Made by a program: the position numbers and the translations under genes. Shown here in pieces: positions 8,895-17,555 of a stretch of DNA of 64,000 nt (position 1 is the first letter of the stretch; each line of letters starts with the position of its first letter). This DNA is from Ruminococcus sp. FC2018 (GTDB lineage: Bacteria; Bacillota; Clostridia; Oscillospirales; Ruminococcaceae), in assembly GCF_000621805.1 (NCBI RefSeq), contig NZ_JHXH01000005.1:1-64000 (forward strand), written 5' to 3'. Under the pieces are notes generated by a model, which saw only the letters and a list, made by a program, of their open reading frames with translations, was not told the origin of the DNA and made no database searches.

Positions 8895-8973
8895 GTAATC
8901 ACAGAAAGGGAAACACCCCAAGCAACACACCCAAAACCACAAAAACAAAAAAGTTTTTCAAAGCAGGAAAACT

Positions 8974-9007
8974 TGTAAAGAAGTTGTCAAGGTCGGTGTG
9001 ATAAACT
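8974..9007 (+). promoter_or_regulatory. SARP-type promoter, proximal copy, of the 571-residue protein gene
   Basis: TGTAAAGAAGTTGTCAAGG (repeats at 8974 and 8985) with -10 TAAACT at 9002-9007, again 17 bp from the second repeat. The distal/proximal spacing (113 bp) mirrors the pair at 2889/2782. Confidence 0.68.
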
Positions 9008-9076
9008 AAAGTCAAGGAAAAGGGAAAACCCCGAAAGAACAAAAGACAAAAACAAAAACGAAAAGGAGAAAACAGA

Positions 9077-10792
9077 ATGAAAAACAACAACAGAACATTT
9101 GAAAATACAAACAACACCAACACAACAAAGGAGGAAACAAAAATGACAAACAACACAAGAAAGACAAACGGAAAAATCAAGAGAACCATCGCTTCGATGC
9201 TCGCAGCAGTAATGATAATGAGTACAGCTGCAACGACGACCGCTTTTGCGGCAGAAACGCAAGATTCCATTTCCACTCAGATCACCTCGACGGTAACGAA
9301 CTACTTCAAGGACACATCCCTCGGATTTTTGAAAAATTCAGCACTGAAGGTCATCGGTCCTGAGCTGACAAAGGTTGGTCTGACACCGATACTCAATATG
9401 TATCTCGGCATTGAAGACGGTCCCTCCAATCAGGACATCCTCGACAAGATCGAAAAGAGCACCGCAGAGATCAAGGCTGAGATAGCAAAGGTTCTGGACG
9501 CTGCTAAGGAGCTTTCGACGCAGACAGCCAACTATCACCAGTTTCAGATGAACCAGCTCAAGGCGATCAACAGCAACATCGACACAAAAGATTTCAGAAC
9601 ACAGGCTGATACGGTCGCTGCGGATTTTGCACACGCTCTCAAGAGAATCGACGAGAACAAGGCTAATATCACCTGCGACGGCAGCGGTAAGATCAACAAC
9701 ACCACATACAAGGCGTACAAGGAGATCCTCGCAGACCCCAAGTGCAACGTAAGCTCCATGCAGGCAAACTTTGACGAGATGCTTCGCTTCCTCAAGGGTC
9801 AGCGTACCTCCAACAACAACGAAAACGGCTACCGTCAGCTTACCAATTATCTGATGGACAGGATCGTAGCAGCAGACCTTAACGAACACAGCTACACCAA
9901 TACACCTGATTATAACGGCGGCATCGACGCTATCAACACAGAGATAAAGATCATGGAAGAGCAGGCTATAATGGACTTTGCGATCATCAACGTGCTCAAC
10001 AGCATGCAGTGCAAGGTCAAGGAGTACGAGATCGACAACGGCATCATCACTGTCAACGAAGACGAAAGCCCATTTGCAAAATATGAAAACACAGCAACAA
10101 ATCTTCAGAGCAGCCTTGTTGAGATGAACAAGATTTTCAAAGGTGTGCTCAAGGAGAACGAATCTCTCAAGGGCAAGTATATCACTGCTTACCTGTATGT
10201 AAAAGAGAAAGACAACACTGTGAAAAAAGGCTGCACATCCTTCATAGATGCGTGGTCACAGGGTATAGACAGCGGCTGCAGCTTCACCATCAATGTTACT
10301 AAGAGCGGTGAGGAGCTCGTTGCCGACAGCAAAAACGGCTTCAAGAGCGACAATAATGTAAAGGGCATCGGCAAGGACGGCGGATTCGTAGTTCCCGATG
10401 GAAAAAAAGTATATATCGACATGACAGGCTGGAGCAACGGCTTCAACGCACTGGCAAAGACCGACATGCACATCTTCACCGTTGGCAGCAACTCAGATTT
10501 CACCATCAGACACGCAAAATTTGAGGGCGGTGCAAATCACGTGTACGTTCCCGACAACGCAAAGAACGCAAAAGTCACGATCTACGGCTGCGGAATATAT
10601 GACTCAAAGGGACCTGCTGTCCTCATCAGCACAAAGGCAGACAAGACCAACGTAAACGTACAGTGGAGCGAGTACTGGCATAAGGATAACGGCTTTGTCA
10701 AGAACAACAACAAGTCAAGCGTAGTTAAAGAAGAACACTGTAACCGCCTGTATGAATATTCTGAGCGTGGCGGCGAGTACTGGGGAACCTGA
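9077..10792 (+). CDS. Secreted protein with helical N-terminus and probable beta-helix C-terminus
   Basis: Unrecognised 571-residue protein with the same two-start layout as the gene at 572: ATG 9077 behind AAAAGGAG, and ATG 9143 (Met23) behind AAAGGAGG, with an Asn/Thr-rich stretch between. The signal peptide is IASMLAAVMIMSTAATTTAFA. Mature N-terminus: a hydrophobic helix (about 70-110) and a long helical region rich in Lys, Glu and Ala. The C-terminal third (GKKVYIDMTGWSNG, FTIRHAKFEGGANHVYV, VTIYGCGIYDSKG) has the short-strand pattern of a right-handed beta-helix, often a carbohydrate-binding or surface fold. Adjacent to the kinase/SARP pair and preceded by two SARP-type promoters; probably a regulon output. 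Ends at a strong terminator. Confidence 0.87.
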   Translation: MKNNNRTFENTNNTNTTKEETKMTNNTRKTNGKIKRTIASMLAAVMIMSTAATTTAFAAETQDSISTQITSTVTNYFKDTSLGFLKNSALKVIGPELTKVGLTPILNMYLGIEDGPSNQDILDKIEKSTAEIKAEIAKVLDAAKELSTQTANYHQFQMNQLKAINSNIDTKDFRTQADTVAADFAHALKRIDENKANITCDGSGKINNTTYKAYKEILADPKCNVSSMQANFDEMLRFLKGQRTSNNNENGYRQLTNYLMDRIVAADLNEHSYTNTPDYNGGIDAINTEIKIMEEQAIMDFAIINVLNSMQCKVKEYEIDNGIITVNEDESPFAKYENTATNLQSSLVEMNKIFKGVLKENESLKGKYITAYLYVKEKDNTVKKGCTSFIDAWSQGIDSGCSFTINVTKSGEELVADSKNGFKSDNNVKGIGKDGGFVVPDGKKVYIDMTGWSNGFNALAKTDMHIFTVGSNSDFTIRHAKFEGGANHVYVPDNAKNAKVTIYGCGIYDSKGPAVLISTKADKTNVNVQWSEYWHKDNGFVKNNNKSSVVKEEHCNRLYEYSERGGEYWGT

Positions 10793-10822
10793 TAAATGAT
10801 CGGAAATAACAAACTGCATCAA

Positions 10823-10853
10823 CAAAAGCGTCTGACATTGTTCGGACGCTTTT
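10823..10853 (+). terminator. Terminator of the 571-residue protein gene
   Basis: AAAAGCGTC, 12-base loop, GACGCTTTTATA, then T-rich sequence. Confidence 0.8.
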
Positions 10854-11038
10854 ATATAGTTTTTTTTGACATTGAAAAAAGGCACAGTGTTCATTATCTG
10901 TCACATTATCGGATTCTGAACGCCATGAAGAATTCGTCGTTTTGACGAAACATACGGTCGTGGTTTCAAGATATTCTAAAGCGTTATAACACAAAGCGGA
11001 AAGAGGTATACTATCACAATAAATCAGTTGAGAACACT

Positions 11039-11134
11039 ATGATCTGCATTACAAGCAACACGCACGGTGATTTCAGACGGGTGCAGGAATTCTGCCGCTG
11101 TTTCCGAACCCTGACGTTCTCTTCTTTTACGTAA
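11039..11134 (+). pseudogene. Metallophosphoesterase N-terminal fragment
   Basis: ATG opens MICITSNTHGDFRRVQEFC, which resembles the first strand and the D-x-H-G-D metal motif of calcineurin-like phosphoesterases, with the first Asp replaced by Asn. It stops after 31 codons. A -10-like TATACT precedes it. The rest of 10854-11400 shows no gene I can support. Confidence 0.5.
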
Positions 11135-11403
11135 TGCCTTAATCGTGCACCGAAATTGCGTCTTATCAACACCATTAAAGAAATTGTGCAAGTGAGGACG
11201 TTTTTGTGAAAGGTAACAAAGTGCAGCTGTAAACAATTTCACTTTTATTAGCTGTTCGTATGTGTTACTACTAATGTAAGAGCATTTTGAACAAATACAT
11301 ATCCTTCGTTTTGTGCTATACGCTCAAATCTCCTGAACCCACTAACCGCAGCAAGCTGTCTTCGTCTATATTATCAGAAGCCTTTGACCGAAAGGGGTGC
11401 ACT

Positions 11404-11547
11404 ATGGATACTGCATTTGATATTGACAGCTTTATAGTCTGGCTGCTGACTCAGCTTGACTGCGATCACGACGAGGAACGTGAAGCACGGGTCTATAAAA
11501 GGGTATTTTCAGATTCCGAGGAGATAAAAAATGATGAACAACAATGA
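11404..11547 (+). CDS. Small acidic protein before the sigma-factor fragment
   Basis: Unrecognised 47-residue protein, MDTAFDIDSFIVWLLTQLD, then an acidic/basic tail. The start is set by GAAAGGGG seven bases upstream. It overlaps the sigma-factor start by 17 bp, an arrangement typical of translational coupling. It may be a small regulator of the sigma factor, or a leftover of the same decayed locus. Confidence 0.5.
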   Translation: MDTAFDIDSFIVWLLTQLDCDHDEEREARVYKRVFSDSEEIKNDEQQ

Positions 11548-11780
11548 GATCACAACACTTGTTTTAAAAGCTAAAAACGGCGATAAAGCGTCGTTTGAAA
11601 AGCTGTACAAGGAGTTTTACACCAAGGTCTATTACTTTGCAAAGCAAAATGTTGCCGCCCCTGACATTGCTGAGGATATAACGGCGGAAAGGAGTATACT
11701 CTCAAAGGAATAATCAATGAGGAATATGACAACCGTATAGCTTCTGTCATCAGTTTTACAAGAGCAGAATATAGCCATTG
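11531..11780 (+). pseudogene. ECF sigma-factor gene, broken
   Basis: ATG 11531 behind GAGGAG opens a 60-residue ECF sigma region 2 start (NNEITTLVLKAKNGDKASFEKLYKEFYTKVYYFA, then PDIAEDIT), which stops at 11713 instead of continuing to regions 2.4 and 4. Another frame then reads GIINEEYDNRIASVISFTRAEYSH and stops near 11780, an unrelated remnant. The DNA-binding half is missing, so it is almost certainly inactive. Confidence 0.72.
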
Positions 11781-11942
11781 AAAAAACAAGAAAGATTAAT
11801 AAAACGATTATTCTATATCGATTTAACACTATAGTTTTCTCCTTTTTTTGCAATCTGAATATTATTATCCTTAATTTGTCAATATGGCGAAAAAGGAAAT
11901 GATTCCATCCTTGTTCATTTTCATTGCATATTATTATCCGTA

Positions 11943-12092
11943 AGAACGCTAGCCTACTGTACCCTATTGGCTAAGTATTCTTCAGTTAGTCTTTCAGATC
12001 ATTACTGGGTCAGACCTGCAGGCAGTGATATGTCCTGGGAGAGCGTGAACTTTTTTGATAATGATTTTTCAGATGACATTTTTATTCTATAA
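11943..12092 (+). pseudogene. C-terminal fragment of an unidentified gene
   Basis: An open frame without a start reads LLAKYSSVSLSDHYWVRPAG, then WESVNFFDNDFSDDIFIL and stop at 12090. The SLSDHYW..NFFDNDFS pattern looks like a conserved protein family I cannot name with certainty. Nothing else is evident between 11781 and 12208. Confidence 0.4.
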
Positions 12093-12208
12093 CAAAAGCA
12101 CGCATATATGAATTTTTTGTAAACATGGTCTGTGCAAGGCAACTTTCTTATATTTTTGGGGGTATATATAACAAATGCATATAAATATACATTTCAGGAG
12201 GAAAAAAT

Positions 12209-15200
12209 ATGCCGAAGCCTATTGATCCGAAAGAAAAATACGATTACCTTTTAAAATGGCTGGACAGTGATGTTACAAAGCTGATAGTCGAAGGCAGTAT
12301 GCCCGGTGTCAGCAAGGCAGCAGAGGAACTGAAAAAAGCCCTTTTAGCTCAGACTGATGACAGGAATGAGCTTGCTCTTGATGTGGAGGAAAAACTCAAT
12401 GCTTTCAAGGAGAGCATAGATGATACATCAAGGGTATATTCCGGGCGCAGCGGAATAGCGTCATATCTCAATTACGGATCGAGTCTTGCGGACTATGCAC
12501 TGCTTTCCTATGACAGAGAGCTTGAATCCTTCAATATCATCGGCAATACACACCTTACGGAGAGCTTTGGTGCCGAAGGCATCTCAGCCCTGGATAAGAG
12601 CGGTAACCCGAAGACACTTCCGCAGATCAATGATGCCCTCTGCACCCTCGGCTATGACAAGCTGTGGAACAGCATGGCTAAAAGAGTTGAGCTTTCGGGC
12701 AGGACTAACTGCACCGTTATCAGGGACGAGGATGCACAGGCAGTCTCGGATGAGATCATCAGGACAAATACGGAACTGAAAGCCGCTGTCAGGAGCATTC
12801 AGGAAAATGCTCCGAAAAACAAGGAGCTTTATACCGACTATGACAAGACATTCGCCCCTGAAAATTATATTAAAATTGTCGAGGCGAAGAAGAATATCGA
12901 CTGGCAGAGCGATGCTCTCGGCAGAGGCTGGGATCCTTCAAAGGCAGACGAGGTCGGCGTACACATCAAGATCCGTGAGGCTGTAAAGTACAACCCCAAA
13001 AACGATCTTATTGAGGACGAGTACAGGGATCTGAGAGGATTTAACAAACGCTGCAACCAGTATCTCGGTAAATCAGACCCCACAAAGCTGGAATTCCAAA
13101 GCCGTAAAGACTTCTGCCAAAAGTACACCGAAATGAACCTTATAGTTCGCTTTGCGATCATCACGGCAAAGAACTCCCCGTCGATCCAGGCTTCACTGGA
13201 GGATTATGTTTTCGATAATGTAAAGGACAGAAACAAAACCGCCCCGAAGATGACCGCAGCACAGAAAAAGAGTGTGGAAGACGAAATGCAGCGGATAGCT
13301 ACGGGTAAAGAGGATATCGATTCAGCGAAGGAATACAGGGAAAATGAATCTACCAGGAGCTATAATCCGGAAAAGGAAAGATCCGACAATGATCAGGAAA
13401 TAGAAGACCCTGAATATCTTGCCGATCGGATCAAAGCAAATTCGTCTTTTGATTCGACCAGTGAGGACAGCGAGGATGATCCTGAAGAAAGACTCAAGAC
13501 CAATGACTCAAAAAACAGTATGTTCTTTGCTCTCTATAAACGCGATTCGAATACCAAGGACATTTTCAGCCTGGCACATTCCCGTTACAAGAATTATGCC
13601 TACTCTACCGTATTCCTGCACGGTGATGAAAAAGATGTAAAGGAAAACACGGATAATATTTTGTCGGCAGTTACAAAGGCGACTTCGGAATATGTGATGA
13701 GCGAGGCTGTTGAAAACTCTTCGACCAGTATATACAATACAACTGATAAGATCAAGATATTTGATAAATATAGTTTTGATTCAGATAATAAGTATATGAG
13801 GAAATTAAACAAGTCTGTCAAGCTTGTGAATATGATCGATGTAGTTGATGAAAACAAAGAGAACCGCCGTCTTTCGCTCAATATGACAAAGTCCGAGCTG
13901 GATACTATGTACATGAATGTGGTCAGATCGGCTGATGATCTGCAAAAGAACGAGCCTTCGCTTTATAATGAATTCAATAATACCGCAATAAACAGCTCCA
14001 GGAAATTCGATTATATCAAAAGGCTGAGGAACAATGCTACCGTCGGCAGCAGATCGCTTTTTATCTATTCGGCCGGAGAATACATTCAGGACAAGAATAT
14101 GATGCTGTATCAGGCACTCGATGCGGGAACGGGCGAAAGAAATCATGAAAGAGAGGCTATTGAGCTCCGCAAGTGGAGCATTGATCAATTCAGAGATATG
14201 CTGGATTCATTCAGCGATTCAGATGACAATTTAGACAGCCTTCTGGAGGATAACGACAATAGAAAAACAAATGTTACCCGAGCCAAGGACGATAAGCGAT
14301 CAGCTTCATACCGCGGCATGATCTCGGCGTTAAAGCTGCTTAAAAAGATGCGTAATCGTGAGCATTTCGGTGACTATACTCCCGAGGAGATAATGAAGGC
14401 ATTTGAGAATGCGAAAAAAGCTACGAAGAAGTATATAGATACTCATTCGGGTATTTACAGACTTACAAGAGCAGGCTCCCCTGAAGGCAAAGAACGTGTT
14501 GAAAACGCAAGGGAGATCTATAATGACATTCTCAATTCAGAAAATATGCTCCACGCGAGGTATATGACATTATGCTTTATGCCAAAGGGCATTACAATAG
14601 AAGATGCGCTGGAACAGTGTGATGATATAATTGACGAGATTGACAGGGGCGTACCGTCAGACGGTCTTAACAAAATGGACGCTCTCGCAAAAGAGAAAGG
14701 AAAGATAGGCGTTGATCTTGACGGCAAAAACATAGCGGAAGTTAATATCAATGAGCTTATCGACAAGAACGTATCCGCGGAGGATGTTTACGGTATCGGC
14801 AGTCCGCAGGCTGCTGCCGCAGAGGATCTGTCGGAGATAGAGGACGATGAGAAGTCCGAACTTGAGGAAGATAACAATTCAGAAAGCAGTAATGACGAGC
14901 CGGAGGACAAAGAGGAAATTGATCCCGAACCGATCATAAATGAAAATACAGACCGCAAGGCGGAGCTTGACCACCGCTATATAGCAAACAGAAGGACGAT
15001 AGAGAACTGTAGCGAAAACCTCAAATACCACGCAAGACCCGGTCACGAGGAGCAATATACAGTAGAGCTTGAAAAGCAGATAAGGAGCCGTGAAGAGCTG
15101 CTTGAAAGATACAGCTATCTTAACGACCCTGTGGGTGAAGAAGCAACAGAAAAGGTATCTCAGGATATAACAAACTACACAGCGGGGATCATAGCTGCCA

Positions 15201-15523
15201 AGCAGCTGATAGGGCTTATCAAAAACGGCAAGATGACATTCGATAAGCTCAAAGAAATGGATTTCAACGATCAGGTAGAGTCTGTCAAGGCAAATGAGGG
15301 CTTCAAGAGCATGGCACAGGGGAAGACTTCCTGGGCAAAGGCTCTGAGTCTCAAAGAAAAGGCACTGACAAACAACGGCGATCTGCTGTATGCAGGCTTT
15401 ACAAATGCAAATGCCAGAGCGCTTGAAAAGAAAGATGATGACATCATCACCACTGAAAGAAAGTCCATAAGAAGCGAGAGAAACACAATGAATAAAAAGA
15501 CGGAAAAAAACATCGGCAAATAA
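12209..15523 (+). CDS. Large acidic helical protein (1104 residues), unrecognised
   Basis: ATG behind CAGGAGG. No signal peptide or membrane segment. The sequence is highly charged and mostly helical, with three very acidic low-complexity stretches (around residues 375-430, 670-690 and 870-920, e.g. EDDEKSELEEDNNSESSNDEPEDKEE) and a basic tail ending KKTEKNIGK. I recognise no catalytic motif. It is a cytosolic or possibly exported structural or effector protein by composition only. The 657-residue protein at 61805 has a similar charged, orphan character, but I see no clear alignment between them. Confidence 0.8.
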   Translation: MPKPIDPKEKYDYLLKWLDSDVTKLIVEGSMPGVSKAAEELKKALLAQTDDRNELALDVEEKLNAFKESIDDTSRVYSGRSGIASYLNYGSSLADYALLSYDRELESFNIIGNTHLTESFGAEGISALDKSGNPKTLPQINDALCTLGYDKLWNSMAKRVELSGRTNCTVIRDEDAQAVSDEIIRTNTELKAAVRSIQENAPKNKELYTDYDKTFAPENYIKIVEAKKNIDWQSDALGRGWDPSKADEVGVHIKIREAVKYNPKNDLIEDEYRDLRGFNKRCNQYLGKSDPTKLEFQSRKDFCQKYTEMNLIVRFAIITAKNSPSIQASLEDYVFDNVKDRNKTAPKMTAAQKKSVEDEMQRIATGKEDIDSAKEYRENESTRSYNPEKERSDNDQEIEDPEYLADRIKANSSFDSTSEDSEDDPEERLKTNDSKNSMFFALYKRDSNTKDIFSLAHSRYKNYAYSTVFLHGDEKDVKENTDNILSAVTKATSEYVMSEAVENSSTSIYNTTDKIKIFDKYSFDSDNKYMRKLNKSVKLVNMIDVVDENKENRRLSLNMTKSELDTMYMNVVRSADDLQKNEPSLYNEFNNTAINSSRKFDYIKRLRNNATVGSRSLFIYSAGEYIQDKNMMLYQALDAGTGERNHEREAIELRKWSIDQFRDMLDSFSDSDDNLDSLLEDNDNRKTNVTRAKDDKRSASYRGMISALKLLKKMRNREHFGDYTPEEIMKAFENAKKATKKYIDTHSGIYRLTRAGSPEGKERVENAREIYNDILNSENMLHARYMTLCFMPKGITIEDALEQCDDIIDEIDRGVPSDGLNKMDALAKEKGKIGVDLDGKNIAEVNINELIDKNVSAEDVYGIGSPQAAAAEDLSEIEDDEKSELEEDNNSESSNDEPEDKEEIDPEPIINENTDRKAELDHRYIANRRTIENCSENLKYHARPGHEEQYTVELEKQIRSREELLERYSYLNDPVGEEATEKVSQDITNYTAGIIAAKQLIGLIKNGKMTFDKLKEMDFNDQVESVKANEGFKSMAQGKTSWAKALSLKEKALTNNGDLLYAGFTNANARALEKKDDDIITTERKSIRSERNTMNKKTEKNIGK

Positions 15524-15616
15524 GTTTCTCTGCAAAAACGAGCATATAAAAAAAGTCTGTAAAAAGTCAGCTAACTGTGATAAAATAGAATTAATATCAC
15601 AGGAGGCTGATTTTTT

Positions 15617-15763
15617 ATGGCAAGAAGAAAAAGAGAACCGATGAGTGAGGGAAAGAAGAACATCATAGGAATGCTGCTTGAAGAATATGACATCAAGTCG
15701 GCCAAGGATATTGAGGATGCTCTCAAAGACCTTCTCGGAGGGACGATCCAGGAAATGCTTTAG
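15617..15763 (+). pseudogene. IS256-family transposase, N-terminal fragment
   Basis: 48 codons, MARRKREPMSEGKKNIIGML..IKSAKDIEDALKDLL..IQEML then TAG, matching the start of IS256/mutator-type transposases, normally about 400 residues. AGGAGG precedes the ATG. The DDE catalytic core is absent. From 15764 to 16228 I see only the promoter of the next gene and scraps without coding character. Confidence 0.78.
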
Positions 15764-16092
15764 TCCGAAATAATCAATTCCTAATGCACAAATTATCTCA
15801 CTATATGAATCTTTGTGTTTGAATAAGGTAAATTACTATAACATTGCAATTCACATAAAACTATGGATTTAGCAAACCTTGGTCTTTGTTTGGCTTTTAT
15901 TTTTGCATAAAACGACACAATACTGCACGATATTACGGCATAGCCCCTTGTGACAGAATCGCCGCAGGAGCGGGCAAAGAAACGCCGAAGATGCGTGGAT
16001 TTTGGCAAGCGGCAGTGCTTCAAGTCCCGTTTGCCGACTTGTTGTGTTTTTAAGCCCGAAAGAAGCCGTTTTACGGGATTTATTCTCGCTTG

Positions 16093-16121
16093 TTGACAAT
16101 CAGCAAAATATGTGATAAAGT
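16093..16121 (+). promoter_or_regulatory. Promoter of the second nitroreductase gene
   Basis: TTGACA (16093-16098), 17 bp, TAAAGT (16116-16121). Confidence 0.6.
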
Positions 16122-16228
16122 ATACCCAAAACGCAAGAGTAGTTTCCCATGCCGCACAGTTTATTGCGGAGCTTGCGAAAGGGGGACTATGATCGCTTGA
16201 AAGATCGAATTTGAAAGGGGAAAATGTC

Positions 16229-16759
16229 ATGAATGTTATAGAGGCGATCCATTGCAGACATAGCTATCGTGGGAAATATAAAAATATTCCTGTGCCGAAG
16301 GACGATCTGATAAAGATCATGCAGGCGGGCCTTGATGCCCCATCAGGCTGTAATAAGCAGACAACATCACTGATTGCAGTCGATGATCCGCATATTCTGG
16401 CAAAACTTCGCCGTGTGATCGAACCTCCGATCGGGGATACTGCACCGGCAGCTATCTGCGTCCTCACGCAGAGGATAAATGCGTACCGTGATAAATGCTT
16501 TGCCGTACAGGACTATTCAGCAGCGATCCAGAATATGCTGCTTGCTATCGTTGAGCTGGGGTATCAAAGCTGCTGGTATGAAGGACACATTACCGATGAT
16601 GACAAGATATGCGATAAGATAGCGCAGGTCTTAAATGTGCCCGACAACTATGAACTGGTTTGTTATCTGCCCGTTGGGATAGCTGAATGTGAGGCGGCGC
16701 AGCCTAAAAAGAAACCCTTTGGTGAAAGAGCATGGTTTAATTCTTTCCCGCAGGAGTAA
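16229..16759 (+). CDS. Nitroreductase-family protein
   Basis: 176 residues from ATG 16229 (behind GAAAGGGG). MNVIEAIHCRHSYRGKYKNI is the FMN-contacting N-terminus, followed by LDAPSGCNKQTTSLIAVDD and GYQSCWYEGHITDDD in the dimer-interface region. It is shorter than the nitroreductase at 4277 and only distantly similar. It is expected to be a flavin-dependent NAD(P)H oxidoreductase of unknown substrate, standing alone or with the following gene. Confidence 0.85.
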   Translation: MNVIEAIHCRHSYRGKYKNIPVPKDDLIKIMQAGLDAPSGCNKQTTSLIAVDDPHILAKLRRVIEPPIGDTAPAAICVLTQRINAYRDKCFAVQDYSAAIQNMLLAIVELGYQSCWYEGHITDDDKICDKIAQVLNVPDNYELVCYLPVGIAECEAAQPKKKPFGERAWFNSFPQE

Positions 16760-16885
16760 TATAATACCGACACAAGCTGTAACCCCACCCTTGCAGCTCA
16801 AAAAGAACAACACACACAAGGGAATGAGCCTGCCTTAAATTATGAGATAAGTCGGGATACGGAGAAATACAAAGGTGAGTTATAA

Positions 16886-17410
16886 ATGTCAAATATGATA
16901 TGCTTTAACTTTAGATCGGATAAGAATGCTTTGAAAGATGATCTGAGTATGTCAAACGGCGGTACTTCTGTTTTTATCAACGTTCTTTGCCTAAGCGGCG
17001 GCAGACTTGCCCAAACGCAGAGTCAGAAACGCTTTATGGTGTTCCTCGCTGAGAAAAATCAGAGTGTCTGCGGTATAGGCACTGTCGGTTTTGATATAGT
17101 CGATATGCCGTGGAACAGGGACAGCTTTGAGGAAGATAAAGAATTTATGCTGAGAGTGATCGAGGGCGCAAGGCGAAAGCTCGGCTGGGAAACCCTCGGT
17201 TATGAGCCAAATGAGGAGATCGTAGCTGAATATCTCGGCACCTTTCAAAAGCTGATAGAGCGTATGACCGCCAATGATATTATCGAAGGATCGCTGACCG
17301 AATGGCTGTCCGAAGCCGATGAGAACGATCCTGTGAAATGCGGATTTCCAAAATGTAAGAAGCATGATGCATATATTTGTGTTCATGGCTGTCAGGTTTG
17401 TACTGATTAG
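16886..17410 (+). CDS. Hypothetical cytosolic protein (174 residues)
   Basis: ATG behind AAAGGTGAG. Soluble, no signal peptide. It has an acidic helical middle (WNRDSFEEDKEFMLRVIEGA) and a C-terminal cysteine cluster (CGFPKCKKHDAYICVHGCQVC) that could bind a metal: C-x4-C and C-x3-C-x2-C pairs. I do not recognise the family. It follows the nitroreductase by 126 bp in the same direction and ends before a hairpin. Confidence 0.75.
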   Translation: MSNMICFNFRSDKNALKDDLSMSNGGTSVFINVLCLSGGRLAQTQSQKRFMVFLAEKNQSVCGIGTVGFDIVDMPWNRDSFEEDKEFMLRVIEGARRKLGWETLGYEPNEEIVAEYLGTFQKLIERMTANDIIEGSLTEWLSEADENDPVKCGFPKCKKHDAYICVHGCQVCTD

Positions 17411-17436
17411 CAAAGCCTGATTTACCAGACTAAAAC

Positions 17437-17466
17437 CCGCCCGAGAGTTCTATGCTCACGGGCTTT
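17437..17466 (+). terminator. Terminator before the lipoprotein gene
   Basis: GCCCGAGAG, short loop, CTCACGGGC, followed by TTTACTATTT. Confidence 0.6.
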
Positions 17467-17480
17467 ACTATTTGCTGCAT

Positions 17481-17512
17481 TTAAAGTATAATTAAGGAAT
17501 GCAATGTACAAT
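17481..17512 (+). promoter_or_regulatory. SARP-like promoter of the beta-helix lipoprotein gene
   Basis: TTAAAGTATAATTAAGG (repeats at 17481 and 17492, 11 bp apart), -10 TACAAT at 17507-17512, leader GTTACAGTTAAGGGAAACACC. The repeat sequence differs from the 2-9 kb and 55-60 kb members. Confidence 0.5.
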
Positions 17513-17555
17513 AAAGTTACAGTTAAGGGAAACACCCAAAAAGGAGGACACCGAT

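Noticed and set aside
9338-9889. Antisense 183-residue protein inside the secreted-protein gene
   Set aside because: Mirror of a strongly coding gene with biased codon use; no ribosome site or promoter of its own.
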